A stretch of DNA of 43,825 nt, taken from the NCBI RefSeq assembly GCF_027587195.1, contig NZ_JAPDDP010000068.1, positions 1 to 43,825 on the forward strand, in the 5' to 3' direction. This document shows, piece by piece, positions 17,411-26,149 of this stretch. This stretch comes from Solirubrobacter phytolaccae. GTDB taxonomy: Bacteria > Actinomycetota > Thermoleophilia > Solirubrobacterales > Solirubrobacteraceae. The notes beneath the pieces are model-generated. The model had not been told where the DNA came from. It worked only from the letters and a program-made list of their open reading frames with translations, and ran no database searches. The stretch's first letter is position 1. Each line of letters starts with the position of its first letter. Made by a program: the position numbers and the translations under genes.

Positions 17411-19207
17411 CTACGGCTGGGTGGTGCTGAGGGTGAAGGTCAGCGTCGTCGCGTAGGTGCCGGTCGCGAGCGGGTCGTTGGCGGCGATCGACTGGCGGAC
17501 CGCGATCGGCGTCACCTCCCGGCTGACCGGGCCCGTCCAGGACTGCAGGGCGAGCGTGCCGTCGAGCGGGGTCAGCGGCATCGTCGCGCCGGCCTTGACC
17601 TGCAGCGGCGAGGCGAGCGTGCGGCTGCCGTTGGCGAGCTTGCCGCCCGTGACGGTGAGCGCCGCGTCCTGCGCGCTGGAGGTGATCGTGGCCTCCGTGG
17701 CGGCGTCGTAGTCCCGCGCGACGCCGGGCACGAACGTGCCGAAGCTCAGGTTGCCGGCGAGCGTGAGGCCGAGCGTCGCCGGGACGGTGCCGCCGACCGG
17801 CGTCGGGAACGTCATCGTCGGGCCGTCGGCGGTGCGGTCGAAGCGCAGGTAGTCGAGGTTGAAGTTCTGCGTGCCGGTGCCGTCCATGCGGAACCAGATC
17901 GACTGCTTGCCGGCGCTCAGCTTGCGCTCGGAGTCGAGCAGCTGCAGGTTGAACGCGTCGTGCGAGGTCGTGTTCCGGATGTTCACCGGCGTGGAGGTGA
18001 CGCCGTTGCCGTAGTCGAGGAAGACGCGGCCGGTGGGGGCGTTGACGGCGATCCGGCCGTAGACCTTGTAGGTGCCGGACTGCGGCACGTCGATGTCGTA
18101 GCGCAGCCACTCGCCCTGCCGCGTGTAACACACGACCAGCGCGCCCTGCTGGTCGCACACGTCGACGCCCTCGTACGGGCGGTACTGGCCGGGGATGTTG
18201 TTGTCGTCGCTGTCCCAGTAGCCCGTGCCCTTGCCGGCCGCGTAGTCCTCGGCCTGCACGCGGAACTGCGTGGCGGGATCGGGAAGCGCCGTCACGTCGG
18301 CGCCGGCCAGATAGCGCTGGAGCTCGGGGATGTTGTCGGTCTGGATGATCGTCGCCGAGTGGTCCTGGATCACGGCCTTCCAGCCGAAGCGCGGGTTGCG
18401 CAGCGAGGCCTCGTCGGTGTAGCCGGCGGCCAGGCCCTTCCACATCGTGTTGATGAACACGCGGCTCGTCTTGGCCAGGTTGGCGGCGTAGGGCGGCTGC
18501 GCCTGCGCGTCGAGGAGGTTGTCGAAGATCAGCTCGTACGCCTCCGGCTGGTCGTCGCCGAACTGCGCGGGGCTGCCGTTGTTGCCGTCCTCGACGATGT
18601 GCGAGTAGATGATCCGCGGGTCCTTGGCGCGGAAGGCCTGCACCTCGGCGACCGGCGCGTTGCTCTTGAACATGCCGTACTCGACCGTGTCGGTCGCGAC
18701 CAGCACGTCGTAGACCTGGTCGCGGTAGCCCCAGGCCTTGTCGAGGTTGATCAGCGCCTTGCCCTTGACGGCGCGCATGACCTCCTCGAGCGTCGGCACG
18801 CGCTCGTCGGTCAGCGCCGCGGAGCCGTTGCCCAGGCCTTCGCGCAGACGCAGCCCGCGGACCTGCTCGAACGTGAGGTCCGAGACGTTGCCGGTGCCGC
18901 TGGTCGTGCGGTTGACGGAGTCGTCGTGCATGATCACGAGCTGGCCGTCTTTGGTGCGCTTGACGTCGATCTCGATGACCTCGACGCCGGCCTTGATCGC
19001 GGCTTCGACGGCCGGCAGCGAGTTCTCGGGCGCGGAGCGCCAGTCGGCGCGGTGCGCGGCGACCATGATCGGGGCGTCCGGGCCGTGCTGGGCGAACAGC
19101 GAGCGGACGTCGGCCGACGCGGAAGGCGCCGCGGCGAGCGCGGTCGTCGCGCCGGCGAGCAGCGCGAGGAGGACGGCCGGAGTGCGGCCGCCGGGGAGAC
19201 GCGACAT
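17411..19207 (-). CDS. Secreted glycerophosphodiester phosphodiesterase with CBM6-like module
   Basis: This protein of 598 residues has a Sec-type signal peptide (1 to about 32). The GDPD TIM barrel (about 45-310) holds AHRADW (H52, R53), PEN (E61), EIDVKRTKDG (E79, D81) and MHD (H94), all expected catalytic or calcium ligands, so it probably hydrolyses glycerophosphodiesters or teichoic-acid-like polymers. A carbohydrate-binding module of the CBM6 type follows (about 315-455: RVQAEDYAAGKGTGYWD, WLRYDIDVPQSGTYKVYGR). The last 140 residues form a beta-rich domain of unknown type. The fusion suggests a wall- or polysaccharide-bound enzyme. A palindrome lies just upstream of the start. Confidence 0.88.
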   Translation of the reverse strand: MSRLPGGRTPAVLLALLAGATTALAAAPSASADVRSLFAQHGPDAPIMVAAHRADWRSAPENSLPAVEAAIKAGVEVIEIDVKRTKDGQLVIMHDDSVNRTTSGTGNVSDLTFEQVRGLRLREGLGNGSAALTDERVPTLEEVMRAVKGKALINLDKAWGYRDQVYDVLVATDTVEYGMFKSNAPVAEVQAFRAKDPRIIYSHIVEDGNNGSPAQFGDDQPEAYELIFDNLLDAQAQPPYAANLAKTSRVFINTMWKGLAAGYTDEASLRNPRFGWKAVIQDHSATIIQTDNIPELQRYLAGADVTALPDPATQFRVQAEDYAAGKGTGYWDSDDNNIPGQYRPYEGVDVCDQQGALVVCYTRQGEWLRYDIDVPQSGTYKVYGRIAVNAPTGRVFLDYGNGVTSTPVNIRNTTSHDAFNLQLLDSERKLSAGKQSIWFRMDGTGTQNFNLDYLRFDRTADGPTMTFPTPVGGTVPATLGLTLAGNLSFGTFVPGVARDYDAATEATITSSAQDAALTVTGGKLANGSRTLASPLQVKAGATMPLTPLDGTLALQSWTGPVSREVTPIAVRQSIAANDPLATGTYATTLTFTLSTTQP

Positions 19208-19223
19208 GGGACCCTTTCTCTGT

Positions 19224-19247
19224 GGACCAAAGTGGGGACTTCGGTCC
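19224..19247 (-). promoter_or_regulatory. Imperfect palindrome upstream of GDPD gene
   Basis: Ten-base arms (GGACCAAAGT / ACTTCGGTCC, one mismatch) flank GGGG, 16-40 bp upstream of the GDPD start. The position suits an operator or an attenuating hairpin in the 5' leader. The regulator is unknown. Confidence 0.45.
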
Positions 19248-19318
19248 GGTTTGCCGCGCCGGTATATCGGGAGCGCCGCCGCGCCAGGTCGCCTCGTAAC
19301 GGCCTGTTCACGCGGCGT

Positions 19319-20512
19319 CTACAAGAACGTCTTGCCTTCCCCGCGGTAGGTCGGGACGGTGTCGACGACCTTGTCGCCCTGCACGAGGTGGACCTCGTCG
19401 AAGCGCTCGCACAGCTCGCCGGCCTTGGCGTGGCGGAACCACACCTGGTCGCCGACCTGGAGCTCCGTCGCCGCACGGCCCAGCAGCGGCGTCTGGACCT
19501 CGCCGGCGGCCTCGAGCGCGTCGAGCTTCAGTCCGGCCGGGAGCACCGGGCGGGGGAGACGGTCCTTCCCGGGCGCGCCGGACGCGATGTAGCCGCCGCC
19601 GAGCGCCGTGGCCAGCTTCGGCGTGGTCTTGCGCACGACCGGGAGCACGAAGAACGCCGCCGGCGTGGGCCGGAACGCGCGGTAGGTGTCGAACAGCGTC
19701 GGCCCGTAGAGCCCGGAGCCCGCGGCGACCTCGGTCACGGCCGGCTCGGCGGCGGTGCGCTCGATCGAGCCCGTGCCGCCGCCGTTGACGAACCGCAGCG
19801 GCGCGACGGAGCGCACGGCGTCGACGACCTCCGCGCGCCGGCGCGCGAGCTCACGCGCCGACAGGGCCTGCAGCACCGGCAGCGCGAGCCGCATCAGCGG
19901 GCGGCCCGGCGGCCGGTCGCCGACACCGGCGATCTGGCCCTCGTAGGCCATCAGCCCGTCGAGCTCGAGGTCCTCGCGGGCGACGATCGTCCGCGCGAAC
20001 GCCTCGACCTGGGACGGATCGTGCAGCGGCGAGCGCTTCGGCCCGAGCGTCATAAGACCGCCGGGAACCCGCCAGCCGGCGTCCACGTCGATGCAGACCT
20101 TGACGGGGCCGCCCGGCTTGGCGGCCGTGATCAGGTCCAGGTGCTCGGCGCAGTCGACCATGACCGTGATCCGGGCTCGCGCCTCGGGATCCTCGGCCAG
20201 CCTGCGGAGCGCACCGCGGTCCACGGTGGGGTATCCGACCACGAGGTCGTCCCATCCCAGTGATGCGAGCCACAGTGCTTCGGGCAATGTGAAGCACAGC
20301 TGCCCGCGAAACCCGGCTTTCAACGCCCTGGCTTGCAGTGTGCGCACACGCAGGGATTTCGAGGCCAGGCGCAGCGGAACACCCCGCGCTCTTCTCATGA
20401 AATCGGTGGTGTTGGCGTCGAACGCGTCGAGGTCGATGACCGCAAACGGCGCGTCCAAGCCAAATGTGGCGTTTTGCAACACGCTTTGGATTGGTCTCTG
20501 GAGCAAGTTCAC
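19319..20512 (-). CDS. PLP-dependent amino acid deaminase/aldolase (D-threonine aldolase-like)
   Basis: This fold-type III PLP enzyme of 397 residues has the alanine-racemase N-terminal barrel. The PLP lysine is K52 in LRLASKSLRVR, after the FAVIDLDAFDANT strand. The C-terminal domain carries H361 and C368 in the RHAKAGELCERF motif; related D-threonine aldolases and D-serine dehydratases bind a metal through comparable His/Cys residues. It probably cleaves or deaminates a D-amino acid or a beta-hydroxy amino acid, but the exact substrate is open. The start is GTG 20512. It is divergent from the c-di-AMP riboswitch and NlpC/P60 unit, so any peptidoglycan D-amino acid link is circumstantial. 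Confidence 0.85.
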   Translation of the reverse strand: MNLLQRPIQSVLQNATFGLDAPFAVIDLDAFDANTTDFMRRARGVPLRLASKSLRVRTLQARALKAGFRGQLCFTLPEALWLASLGWDDLVVGYPTVDRGALRRLAEDPEARARITVMVDCAEHLDLITAAKPGGPVKVCIDVDAGWRVPGGLMTLGPKRSPLHDPSQVEAFARTIVAREDLELDGLMAYEGQIAGVGDRPPGRPLMRLALPVLQALSARELARRRAEVVDAVRSVAPLRFVNGGGTGSIERTAAEPAVTEVAAGSGLYGPTLFDTYRAFRPTPAAFFVLPVVRKTTPKLATALGGGYIASGAPGKDRLPRPVLPAGLKLDALEAAGEVQTPLLGRAATELQVGDQVWFRHAKAGELCERFDEVHLVQGDKVVDTVPTYRGEGKTFL

Positions 20513-20567
20513 CCGAATCGGGGACGCTATCCGCTCCGAGATGAGCTAGAGTGCCCGCCGGAACACG

Positions 20568-20722
20568 GGACATAACGCCGAACCCGAATTGGCTCAGGCT
20601 GATTCGGGACGGGGGAACCAAGGTTTGGAGCAGGGGTCACTGCTCCGGGGGCGAATCACCGCACGATGCGGTGTAGCGCGACGCTTTCCGCGCGAGCCCG
20701 ACAGCTAACCCCGTAGGCGATT
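20568..20722 (+). ncRNA. c-di-AMP riboswitch (ydaO/yuaA leader)
   Basis: The leader carries the conserved blocks of the ydaO/yuaA class in order: ATAACGCCGAACCCG near 20573, GACGGGGGAACCAA near 20608, a variable GGAGCA/TGCTCC hairpin (20627-20646), GGGGGCGAATC near 20649, GTAGCG near 20672, then CCCGACAGCTAACC and CCGTAGGCG near 20697-20719. It stands directly before a peptidoglycan hydrolase gene, the usual target of this riboswitch in actinobacteria, where c-di-AMP binding lowers expression. The boundaries are estimates from the conserved blocks. Confidence 0.95.
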
Positions 20723-20739
20723 AGAAAGAGGAGATCGTC

Positions 20740-21498
20740 TTGTCACGCTGTCGCACGCTGTGCGTGGGCTTGCTCTTAGCTGTTTTTGCACTGCCGGTAT
20801 CCGCGGCAGATGCTCGTCGGGTCACTTTTGGTGAGCGAGATCTGCGTCAGGGCATGCGCGGGACCGACGTTCGGGTCCTGCAGGACTTCCTTACGAAGGC
20901 CGGCGTAAAGACGAAGGTCGACGGCCAGTACGGCCCGGCGACCACGTCGAACGTCAAGCGCTGGGAGCGCAAGTCCAAGCTCCCCGTCGACGGCAAGGTG
21001 CCGAAGACCGACGCGTCGACGCTGCGCATGCAGGTCGCGCAGGGGACTGCGGGCACGCAGTCCATTCCCGCCCCCGCACCTACTGCCAACGCCACGCTGG
21101 GGGCCGACGGAAAGGCGATCGCGCCGGTGGGCGCGCCGCCCGAGGTGGTCGCGGTCATCGCGGCCGCCAACGAGATCGTGGGCAAGCCGTACAAGTACGG
21201 CGGCGGCCACGGGGATTGGGAAGATTCCGGCTACGACTGCTCGGGCTCTGAGTCCTATGCTCTACACGGCGCCGACCTGGTCAGTCGGCCCCTGAACTCC
21301 TCCGAGTTCATGTCGTGGGGCGAGCCTGGCGAGGGCCAGTGGATCACCAGCTATGCCCACGGCGGGCATTCCTTCCTCGTGGTCGCCGGCCTGCGTTTCG
21401 ACACGGGCTACAACGACTCGTCCTCCTCCGGCCCGAAGTGGTCGGAGAAGATGCGGCCGACGGACGGGTTCACCGTCCGCCACCCCGAAGGTCTCTAA
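20740..21498 (+). CDS. NlpC/P60 cell-wall hydrolase with peptidoglycan-binding domain
   Basis: This secreted endopeptidase of 252 residues probably cuts peptide stems of peptidoglycan. A signal peptide covers 1-23. A PG_binding_1 domain (about 34-95: LRQGMRGTDVRVLQDFL) is followed by a linker and an NlpC/P60 domain (about 135-250) with catalytic C167 in YDCSGS and H210 in GGHSFLVV. The start is TTG at 20740, supported by AAAGAGGAG 6 nt upstream. The c-di-AMP riboswitch immediately before it links its expression to osmotic or wall-stress signalling, as for Rpf and NlpC/P60 genes elsewhere in actinobacteria. Confidence 0.93.
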   Translation: MSRCRTLCVGLLLAVFALPVSAADARRVTFGERDLRQGMRGTDVRVLQDFLTKAGVKTKVDGQYGPATTSNVKRWERKSKLPVDGKVPKTDASTLRMQVAQGTAGTQSIPAPAPTANATLGADGKAIAPVGAPPEVVAVIAAANEIVGKPYKYGGGHGDWEDSGYDCSGSESYALHGADLVSRPLNSSEFMSWGEPGEGQWITSYAHGGHSFLVVAGLRFDTGYNDSSSSGPKWSEKMRPTDGFTVRHPEGL

Positions 21499-21504
21499 CT
21501 CGGC

Positions 21505-21726
21505 TTAGTAGTACTCGCGGCCTCTCGCGACCGGACGTTCTTCGACGACCGTCCGGTTGCGACGCCAACCGCCGAGGAAGAAGAGCGTGATCACGAGGCC
21601 GATGATCCCGATGATCATCAGGATGATTCCGACGGTCGAGATCTCGAGGCCCGAGACATCAGCGTCGACGGCGAAGTAGAGGATCGCGCCAACGGCGATC
21701 AGAAAAAGTGAGGATCCGATTCCCAT
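21505..21726 (-). CDS. Small two-helix membrane protein, DUF6458-like
   Basis: The protein has 73 residues and starts MGIGSSLFLIAVGAILYFAV, a beginning typical of a small actinobacterial membrane family that I recall as DUF6458; that label is from memory. Two hydrophobic helices (about 4-20 and 31-53) are followed by a basic tail (WRRNRTVVEERPVARGREYY). ATG 21726 is preferred over upstream in-frame starts because it begins directly at the helix. Function unknown. It is convergent with the NlpC/P60 gene and divergent from the acyl-CoA dehydrogenase gene. Confidence 0.75.
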   Translation of the reverse strand: MGIGSSLFLIAVGAILYFAVDADVSGLEISTVGIILMIIGIIGLVITLFFLGGWRRNRTVVEERPVARGREYY

Positions 21727-21773
21727 GTCGGAATGTGGATCCCCAAGGCCTCCGCGCGCCAAACTAGGTGGCT

Positions 21774-22934
<1,161 letters not shown>

Positions 22935-22944
22935 CCTGGATCTC

Positions 22945-23583
22945 ATGCTCTCGCGCTTGCCGGCCGGGCGACGGATCGCCTTCTCCTTCGTCATCTGCAT
23001 CGCGGTGGCGCTCACCGTCACCGTGTTCGTCCAGGACGGGCTCTCGAACAAGGGCTGGCTGCGCGCGCTCGAGGTGCTCGGCGTCGTCATCACCGCCGGC
23101 GGCGTCGCGGCCCTGATCATCGGCCTGATCGTCTCGCGGATGGCCAACTACCAGGACCCCGAGAGCGAGGCCGAGTTCGAGCAGATCGTCATCCGCTCGG
23201 AGCGGCTGGCGCGCGAGAACCTGGCGGCCGAGCCGGACGAGGGCGAGTTCATGGAACTGGACCCGTTCAACCCGGTGGACTTCGAGACGCTCGTCCAGGA
23301 GGCCCTGGACGATCTCCCGGACCTGCTGATCAAGGCGCTCGAGCGCGTCCCGGTCGTCATCTCCGACAAGGGCCACAAGGCCCGCGCGTACGGGCTCTAC
23401 CAGGGCGACACCGTGGCGCGCGACAACTACCACGACCGCATCATCATCTTCCGCGACACGCTGCTGCGGGACTTCGGGCACGACCCGGACCTCCTGCGCG
23501 ACCAGGTCACCCGCACGGTGCGTCACGAGCTGGCGCACCACCTCGGCGCGGACGAGCTCGGCGTTCGTGAAATGGGCCTTTAG
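22945..23583 (+). CDS. Membrane-anchored metallopeptidase (zincin, HExxH)
   Basis: This protein of 212 residues has two N-terminal membrane helices (about 11-29 and 42-63), a linker, and a C-terminal minimal zincin domain (about 105-212). The domain has the Zincin_1 pattern: FETLVQEALDDLPDLL, then VRHELAHHLGADE with H194, E195 and H198. Most members of this family are soluble proteins of about 120 residues, so the membrane anchor is unusual. Substrate unknown. It probably shares a transcript with the acyl-CoA dehydrogenase gene. Confidence 0.85.
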   Translation: MLSRLPAGRRIAFSFVICIAVALTVTVFVQDGLSNKGWLRALEVLGVVITAGGVAALIIGLIVSRMANYQDPESEAEFEQIVIRSERLARENLAAEPDEGEFMELDPFNPVDFETLVQEALDDLPDLLIKALERVPVVISDKGHKARAYGLYQGDTVARDNYHDRIIIFRDTLLRDFGHDPDLLRDQVTRTVRHELAHHLGADELGVREMGL

Positions 23584-23611
23584 GTAGTCCGAGGTACGAT
23601 GGACGTCGAAC

Positions 23612-23941
23612 ATGCACTTCGAAGAGCCTGATCTCGAAGCCGTTTCCCTCGCCGCCATCATGGCCGCGCTCAGCGACCCGGTGCGGGTCGCGATCGTGCG
23701 CGAGCTGGCGGTGCGCGGGGAATCGAGCTGCGGCGCGTGTGACGTGGGCGTGTCGAAGGCGACGCGCTCGCATCACTTCAAGGTGCTGCGCGAGGCGGGC
23801 CTCACCCGCACGCGCGCCGAGGGCACGCACCGGCTCGTGGCGCTGCGGCGCGACGAGGTCGAGTCGCGGTTCCCGGGTCTACTCGTGGCCGTGCTGGCCG
23901 CCGCCGAGGCCGAAGCCGGCCTCACCGCGGTCCCCGCCTAG
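23612..23941 (+). CDS. ArsR-family HTH regulator
   Basis: This small winged-helix repressor-type protein has 109 residues. The sequence MAALSDPVRVAIVREL and the recognition region KATRSHHFKVLREAGLTRTRAEGTHRLVALR are typical of the ArsR family. A cysteine pair (SSCGAC, about residues 38-43) lies just before the recognition helix and could sense metal or redox state; this is inference. Upstream, TACGAT at 23595-23600 could be a -10 element. The stop shares CTAG with the stop of the convergent ABC1 kinase gene. Confidence 0.88.
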   Translation: MHFEEPDLEAVSLAAIMAALSDPVRVAIVRELAVRGESSCGACDVGVSKATRSHHFKVLREAGLTRTRAEGTHRLVALRRDEVESRFPGLLVAVLAAAEAEAGLTAVPA

Positions 23942-25308
23942 CGCGCCCAGAACGCGGCGTCCTGCTCGCCCAGCGGCGTGCTGGGCGCGGCGTCGCCCCA
24001 GAACTCGGAACCGAGCGCGTGCCAGTCGGCGCCCGCGCGCACGTCGCCGAGCGTCGCGAACACGAGGCTCTCCATCCGCCGGATCAACAGCGCCTGCGGC
24101 GGGATCGTCTGGCGCCGCATCTGCGCGAAGTACGGCGAGCGCGGGGATGAGCCCTCCTCGATGATCGCCGCGACGTCGGCCGAGGTGAGCCGCCGGAAGC
24201 CTGGCTCCAGGTACCAGGACGCGGCCATCCGCAGTTGGCCGAGCAGCAGGTCGGGCTCGAACTCCTCAGGGTTGGGGAGGTACCCGAGCCGGGCCAGTCC
24301 GGCCTTGACCTCCGCGGCGTCGCCGCGCGTGATGGCCTGCGCCAGCGCGCGCTCGCCCGCGAGGTAGTCGGCGTCGACGACGCGCATCAGGCCGAAGTCG
24401 AGGAAGCCGACGCGGCCGTCCTCGAGGAAGAGGTAGTTGCCGGGGTGCGGGTCGCCGGCGGCGCGGCGCAGGTGGTTGAGCGTGCCGAAGAAGAAGCGGA
24501 AGACGATCTCGCCGAAGCGGTCGCGGTCGGCGTCCGGGAGCGTCTTGACGACGTCGAAGCGGCGGCCGGCCATGAACTCGGTGACGAGGATGCGGCGGCG
24601 GCTCAGGGCCGTGTCGACGGGCGGGATGAACACGAGCGGGTGACCGCGCCAGCCGCGCTCCATCGCGCGGTGGTGCTGGGCCTCGACCTCGTAGTCGAGC
24701 TCGTCGGCGATCCGCTCCCGCAGCTCGCCCGCGAGCGCGTTCACGTCCAGGCCGGGCGCGAGCCGCCGGATCAGCGGGAACAGCATCTGCATGTTGCGCA
24801 GGTCGGTCTCGACCGCCTCCGCGATGCCCGGGTACTGGACCTTGACCGCGACCAGCCGGCCGTCCTTGGTCGTCGCGCGGTGGACCTGGCCGATCGAGGC
24901 CGCCGCGAACGCCTCGGGCTCGAAGTCGGCGAAGGCCTGCGCGACCGGCATCTCGAGCTCTTCCTGCATGAGCTTCTCGATCGCCTTGAACGGCAGCGGC
25001 GGGACGTCGTCGCGCAGGGAGGCGAGCGTCGCCTTGAACTCCTCGCGCTCGGACTCGGGAATCGCGGTGAACTCGACGGTGGAGAGCACCTGGCCGATCT
25101 TCATCGCCGCGCCGCGCATCTGGCCGAGCTGCTTGACGAGCTCGCGCGCGGTCGCGGCGGCGCGGTCGCCGGTCGCCGCGTCGGCCGCTTCGTCGCTGCG
25201 GAGCGCGTTGGCGGCGCGCGTGCCCGCCCAGCGGATGCCCTGACCCGCGACGAGGCCGCCGAAGCGGCGCGTGCGGGCGATGCGGGAGGTGGGTGGGTTC
25301 TCAGCCAT
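23938..25308 (-). CDS. ABC1/UbiB-family atypical kinase
   Basis: This protein of 456 residues belongs to the ABC1 (ADCK/UbiB/AarF) atypical kinase family, which supports quinone or lipid metabolism. The diagnostic motifs are all present: KIGQVLS (KxGQ), [10 protein letters not shown] (Ala-rich nucleotide loop), VAVKVQYPG with the ATP-site lysine, the catalytic-loop equivalent [10 protein letters not shown] and the metal-binding LDFGLM. No C-terminal membrane helices are seen, unlike classic UbiB. The start is ATG 25308. It is divergent from the PadR gene across a short region that contains the PadR promoter. Confidence 0.9.
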   Translation of the reverse strand: MAENPPTSRIARTRRFGGLVAGQGIRWAGTRAANALRSDEAADAATGDRAAATARELVKQLGQMRGAAMKIGQVLSTVEFTAIPESEREEFKATLASLRDDVPPLPFKAIEKLMQEELEMPVAQAFADFEPEAFAAASIGQVHRATTKDGRLVAVKVQYPGIAEAVETDLRNMQMLFPLIRRLAPGLDVNALAGELRERIADELDYEVEAQHHRAMERGWRGHPLVFIPPVDTALSRRRILVTEFMAGRRFDVVKTLPDADRDRFGEIVFRFFFGTLNHLRRAAGDPHPGNYLFLEDGRVGFLDFGLMRVVDADYLAGERALAQAITRGDAAEVKAGLARLGYLPNPEEFEPDLLLGQLRMAASWYLEPGFRRLTSADVAAIIEEGSSPRSPYFAQMRRQTIPPQALLIRRMESLVFATLGDVRAGADWHALGSEFWGDAAPSTPLGEQDAAFWAR

Positions 25309-25351
25309 GGGGTCTCAACAGCCTACGGACGCGCTGGTCCGCTCAGACCAC

Positions 25352-25380
25352 TTGACAGAATGACTATCGCGATATATCTT
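25352..25380 (+). promoter_or_regulatory. PadR gene promoter with overlapping operator palindrome
   Basis: A consensus -35 TTGACA (25352-25357) and a -10 TATCTT (25375-25380) are separated by 17 bp. The perfect palindrome TATCGCGATA (25365-25374) fills the spacer up to the -10, followed by TATC. This layout implies repression by a dimer, most simply autorepression by the PadR protein. Confidence 0.72.
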
Positions 25381-25419
25381 TGATGCATCGGAACACATCG
25401 AAGAAGGGAATGAGAACCC

Positions 25420-26100
25420 ATGTACGCAGCATCTGCTTCCGACATCTGCGGTCCTCGGGACCGCCATCACCACCACCGTGGCCGTGGGCCGCGTGGGCTC
25501 GACGAGTTCATCGCGTTCATGACCGGCGGTGGCCGCGGAGGTCCCCCGTGGGGCGATCCGCGCCTGTTCAAGGCGATGTTCTTCGGGCCGGGCGGCCCGG
25601 GTGGGCATCGCGGTGGCCCGCACGGCGGCCGTCGCGGCGGGCGTGCCCGTCGCGGCGACGTGCGCGCGGCGCTGCTGCTCCTGATCGAGGGTGGCCCGCA
25701 GAACGGCTACCAGCTCATCCAGGAGATCGAGCGGCGCACGGAAGGCCTGTGGAAGCCGAGCCCCGGCTCGGTCTACCCGGCCCTCCAGCAGCTCGAGGAC
25801 GAGGGCCTGGTCCGCGCCGTCGAGTTCGAGGGCAAGCGCGCCTTCGAGCTCACCGACGAGGGCCGCGCCTACGTGGAGGGCAACCGCGAGGAGCTCGGCG
25901 ATCCGTTCGAGGCCGCCACGGGCGGCGTCGACGAGAACGTCATGGACCTCCGCGGCGTGCTCTTCCAGGTCGGCGCCGCGGCCATGCAGGTCGCCGCCGC
26001 CGGCCACACCGACGAGGCCAAGAAGATCCTCGCCGACGCTCGCCGGGCGCTCTACAAGATCCTCGCCGAGGACGACCCGAACGAGGACCGCGACAGCTAG
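25420..26100 (+). CDS. PadR-family transcriptional regulator with His/Gly-rich N terminus
   Basis: This protein of 226 residues has a standard PadR winged helix (about 78-150: RGDVRAALLLLIEGGPQNGYQLIQEI, SPGSVYPALQQLEDEGLV, FELTDEGRAYV) and a C-terminal dimerisation helix region. The first 75 residues are rich in Gly, Arg and His, including an HHHH run, and could bind metal or nucleic acid. AGAAGGGA lies upstream of ATG 25420. Its promoter carries an operator-like palindrome, so autoregulation is likely. It has no obvious target gene in the operon except psuG downstream, which begins after 37 nt and a hairpin. Confidence 0.88.
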   Translation: MYAASASDICGPRDRHHHHRGRGPRGLDEFIAFMTGGGRGGPPWGDPRLFKAMFFGPGGPGGHRGGPHGGRRGGRARRGDVRAALLLLIEGGPQNGYQLIQEIERRTEGLWKPSPGSVYPALQQLEDEGLVRAVEFEGKRAFELTDEGRAYVEGNREELGDPFEAATGGVDENVMDLRGVLFQVGAAAMQVAAAGHTDEAKKILADARRALYKILAEDDPNEDRDS

Positions 26101-26120
26101 ATCCTCCCCGGGAGGGGGAC

Positions 26121-26149
26121 GCGCACGGGCTAACGTCTTGCCCGTGCGC
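26121..26149 (+). promoter_or_regulatory. Perfect 10-bp hairpin enclosing the psuG start codon
   Basis: GCGCACGGGC and GCCCGTGCGC arms enclose a 9-nt loop. The TTG 26138 candidate start straddles the loop end and the other candidate, GTG 26144, lies in the right arm, so folding would hide the start region. It might instead be part of a PadR-gene terminator, although no T-run follows. Confidence 0.5.

Noticed and set aside
17348-20263. Plus-strand open frame of 971 codons across the GDPD and deaminase genes
   Set aside because: Low-complexity Arg/Val/Gly/Ala translation; the minus strand holds two well-marked genes over the same DNA.
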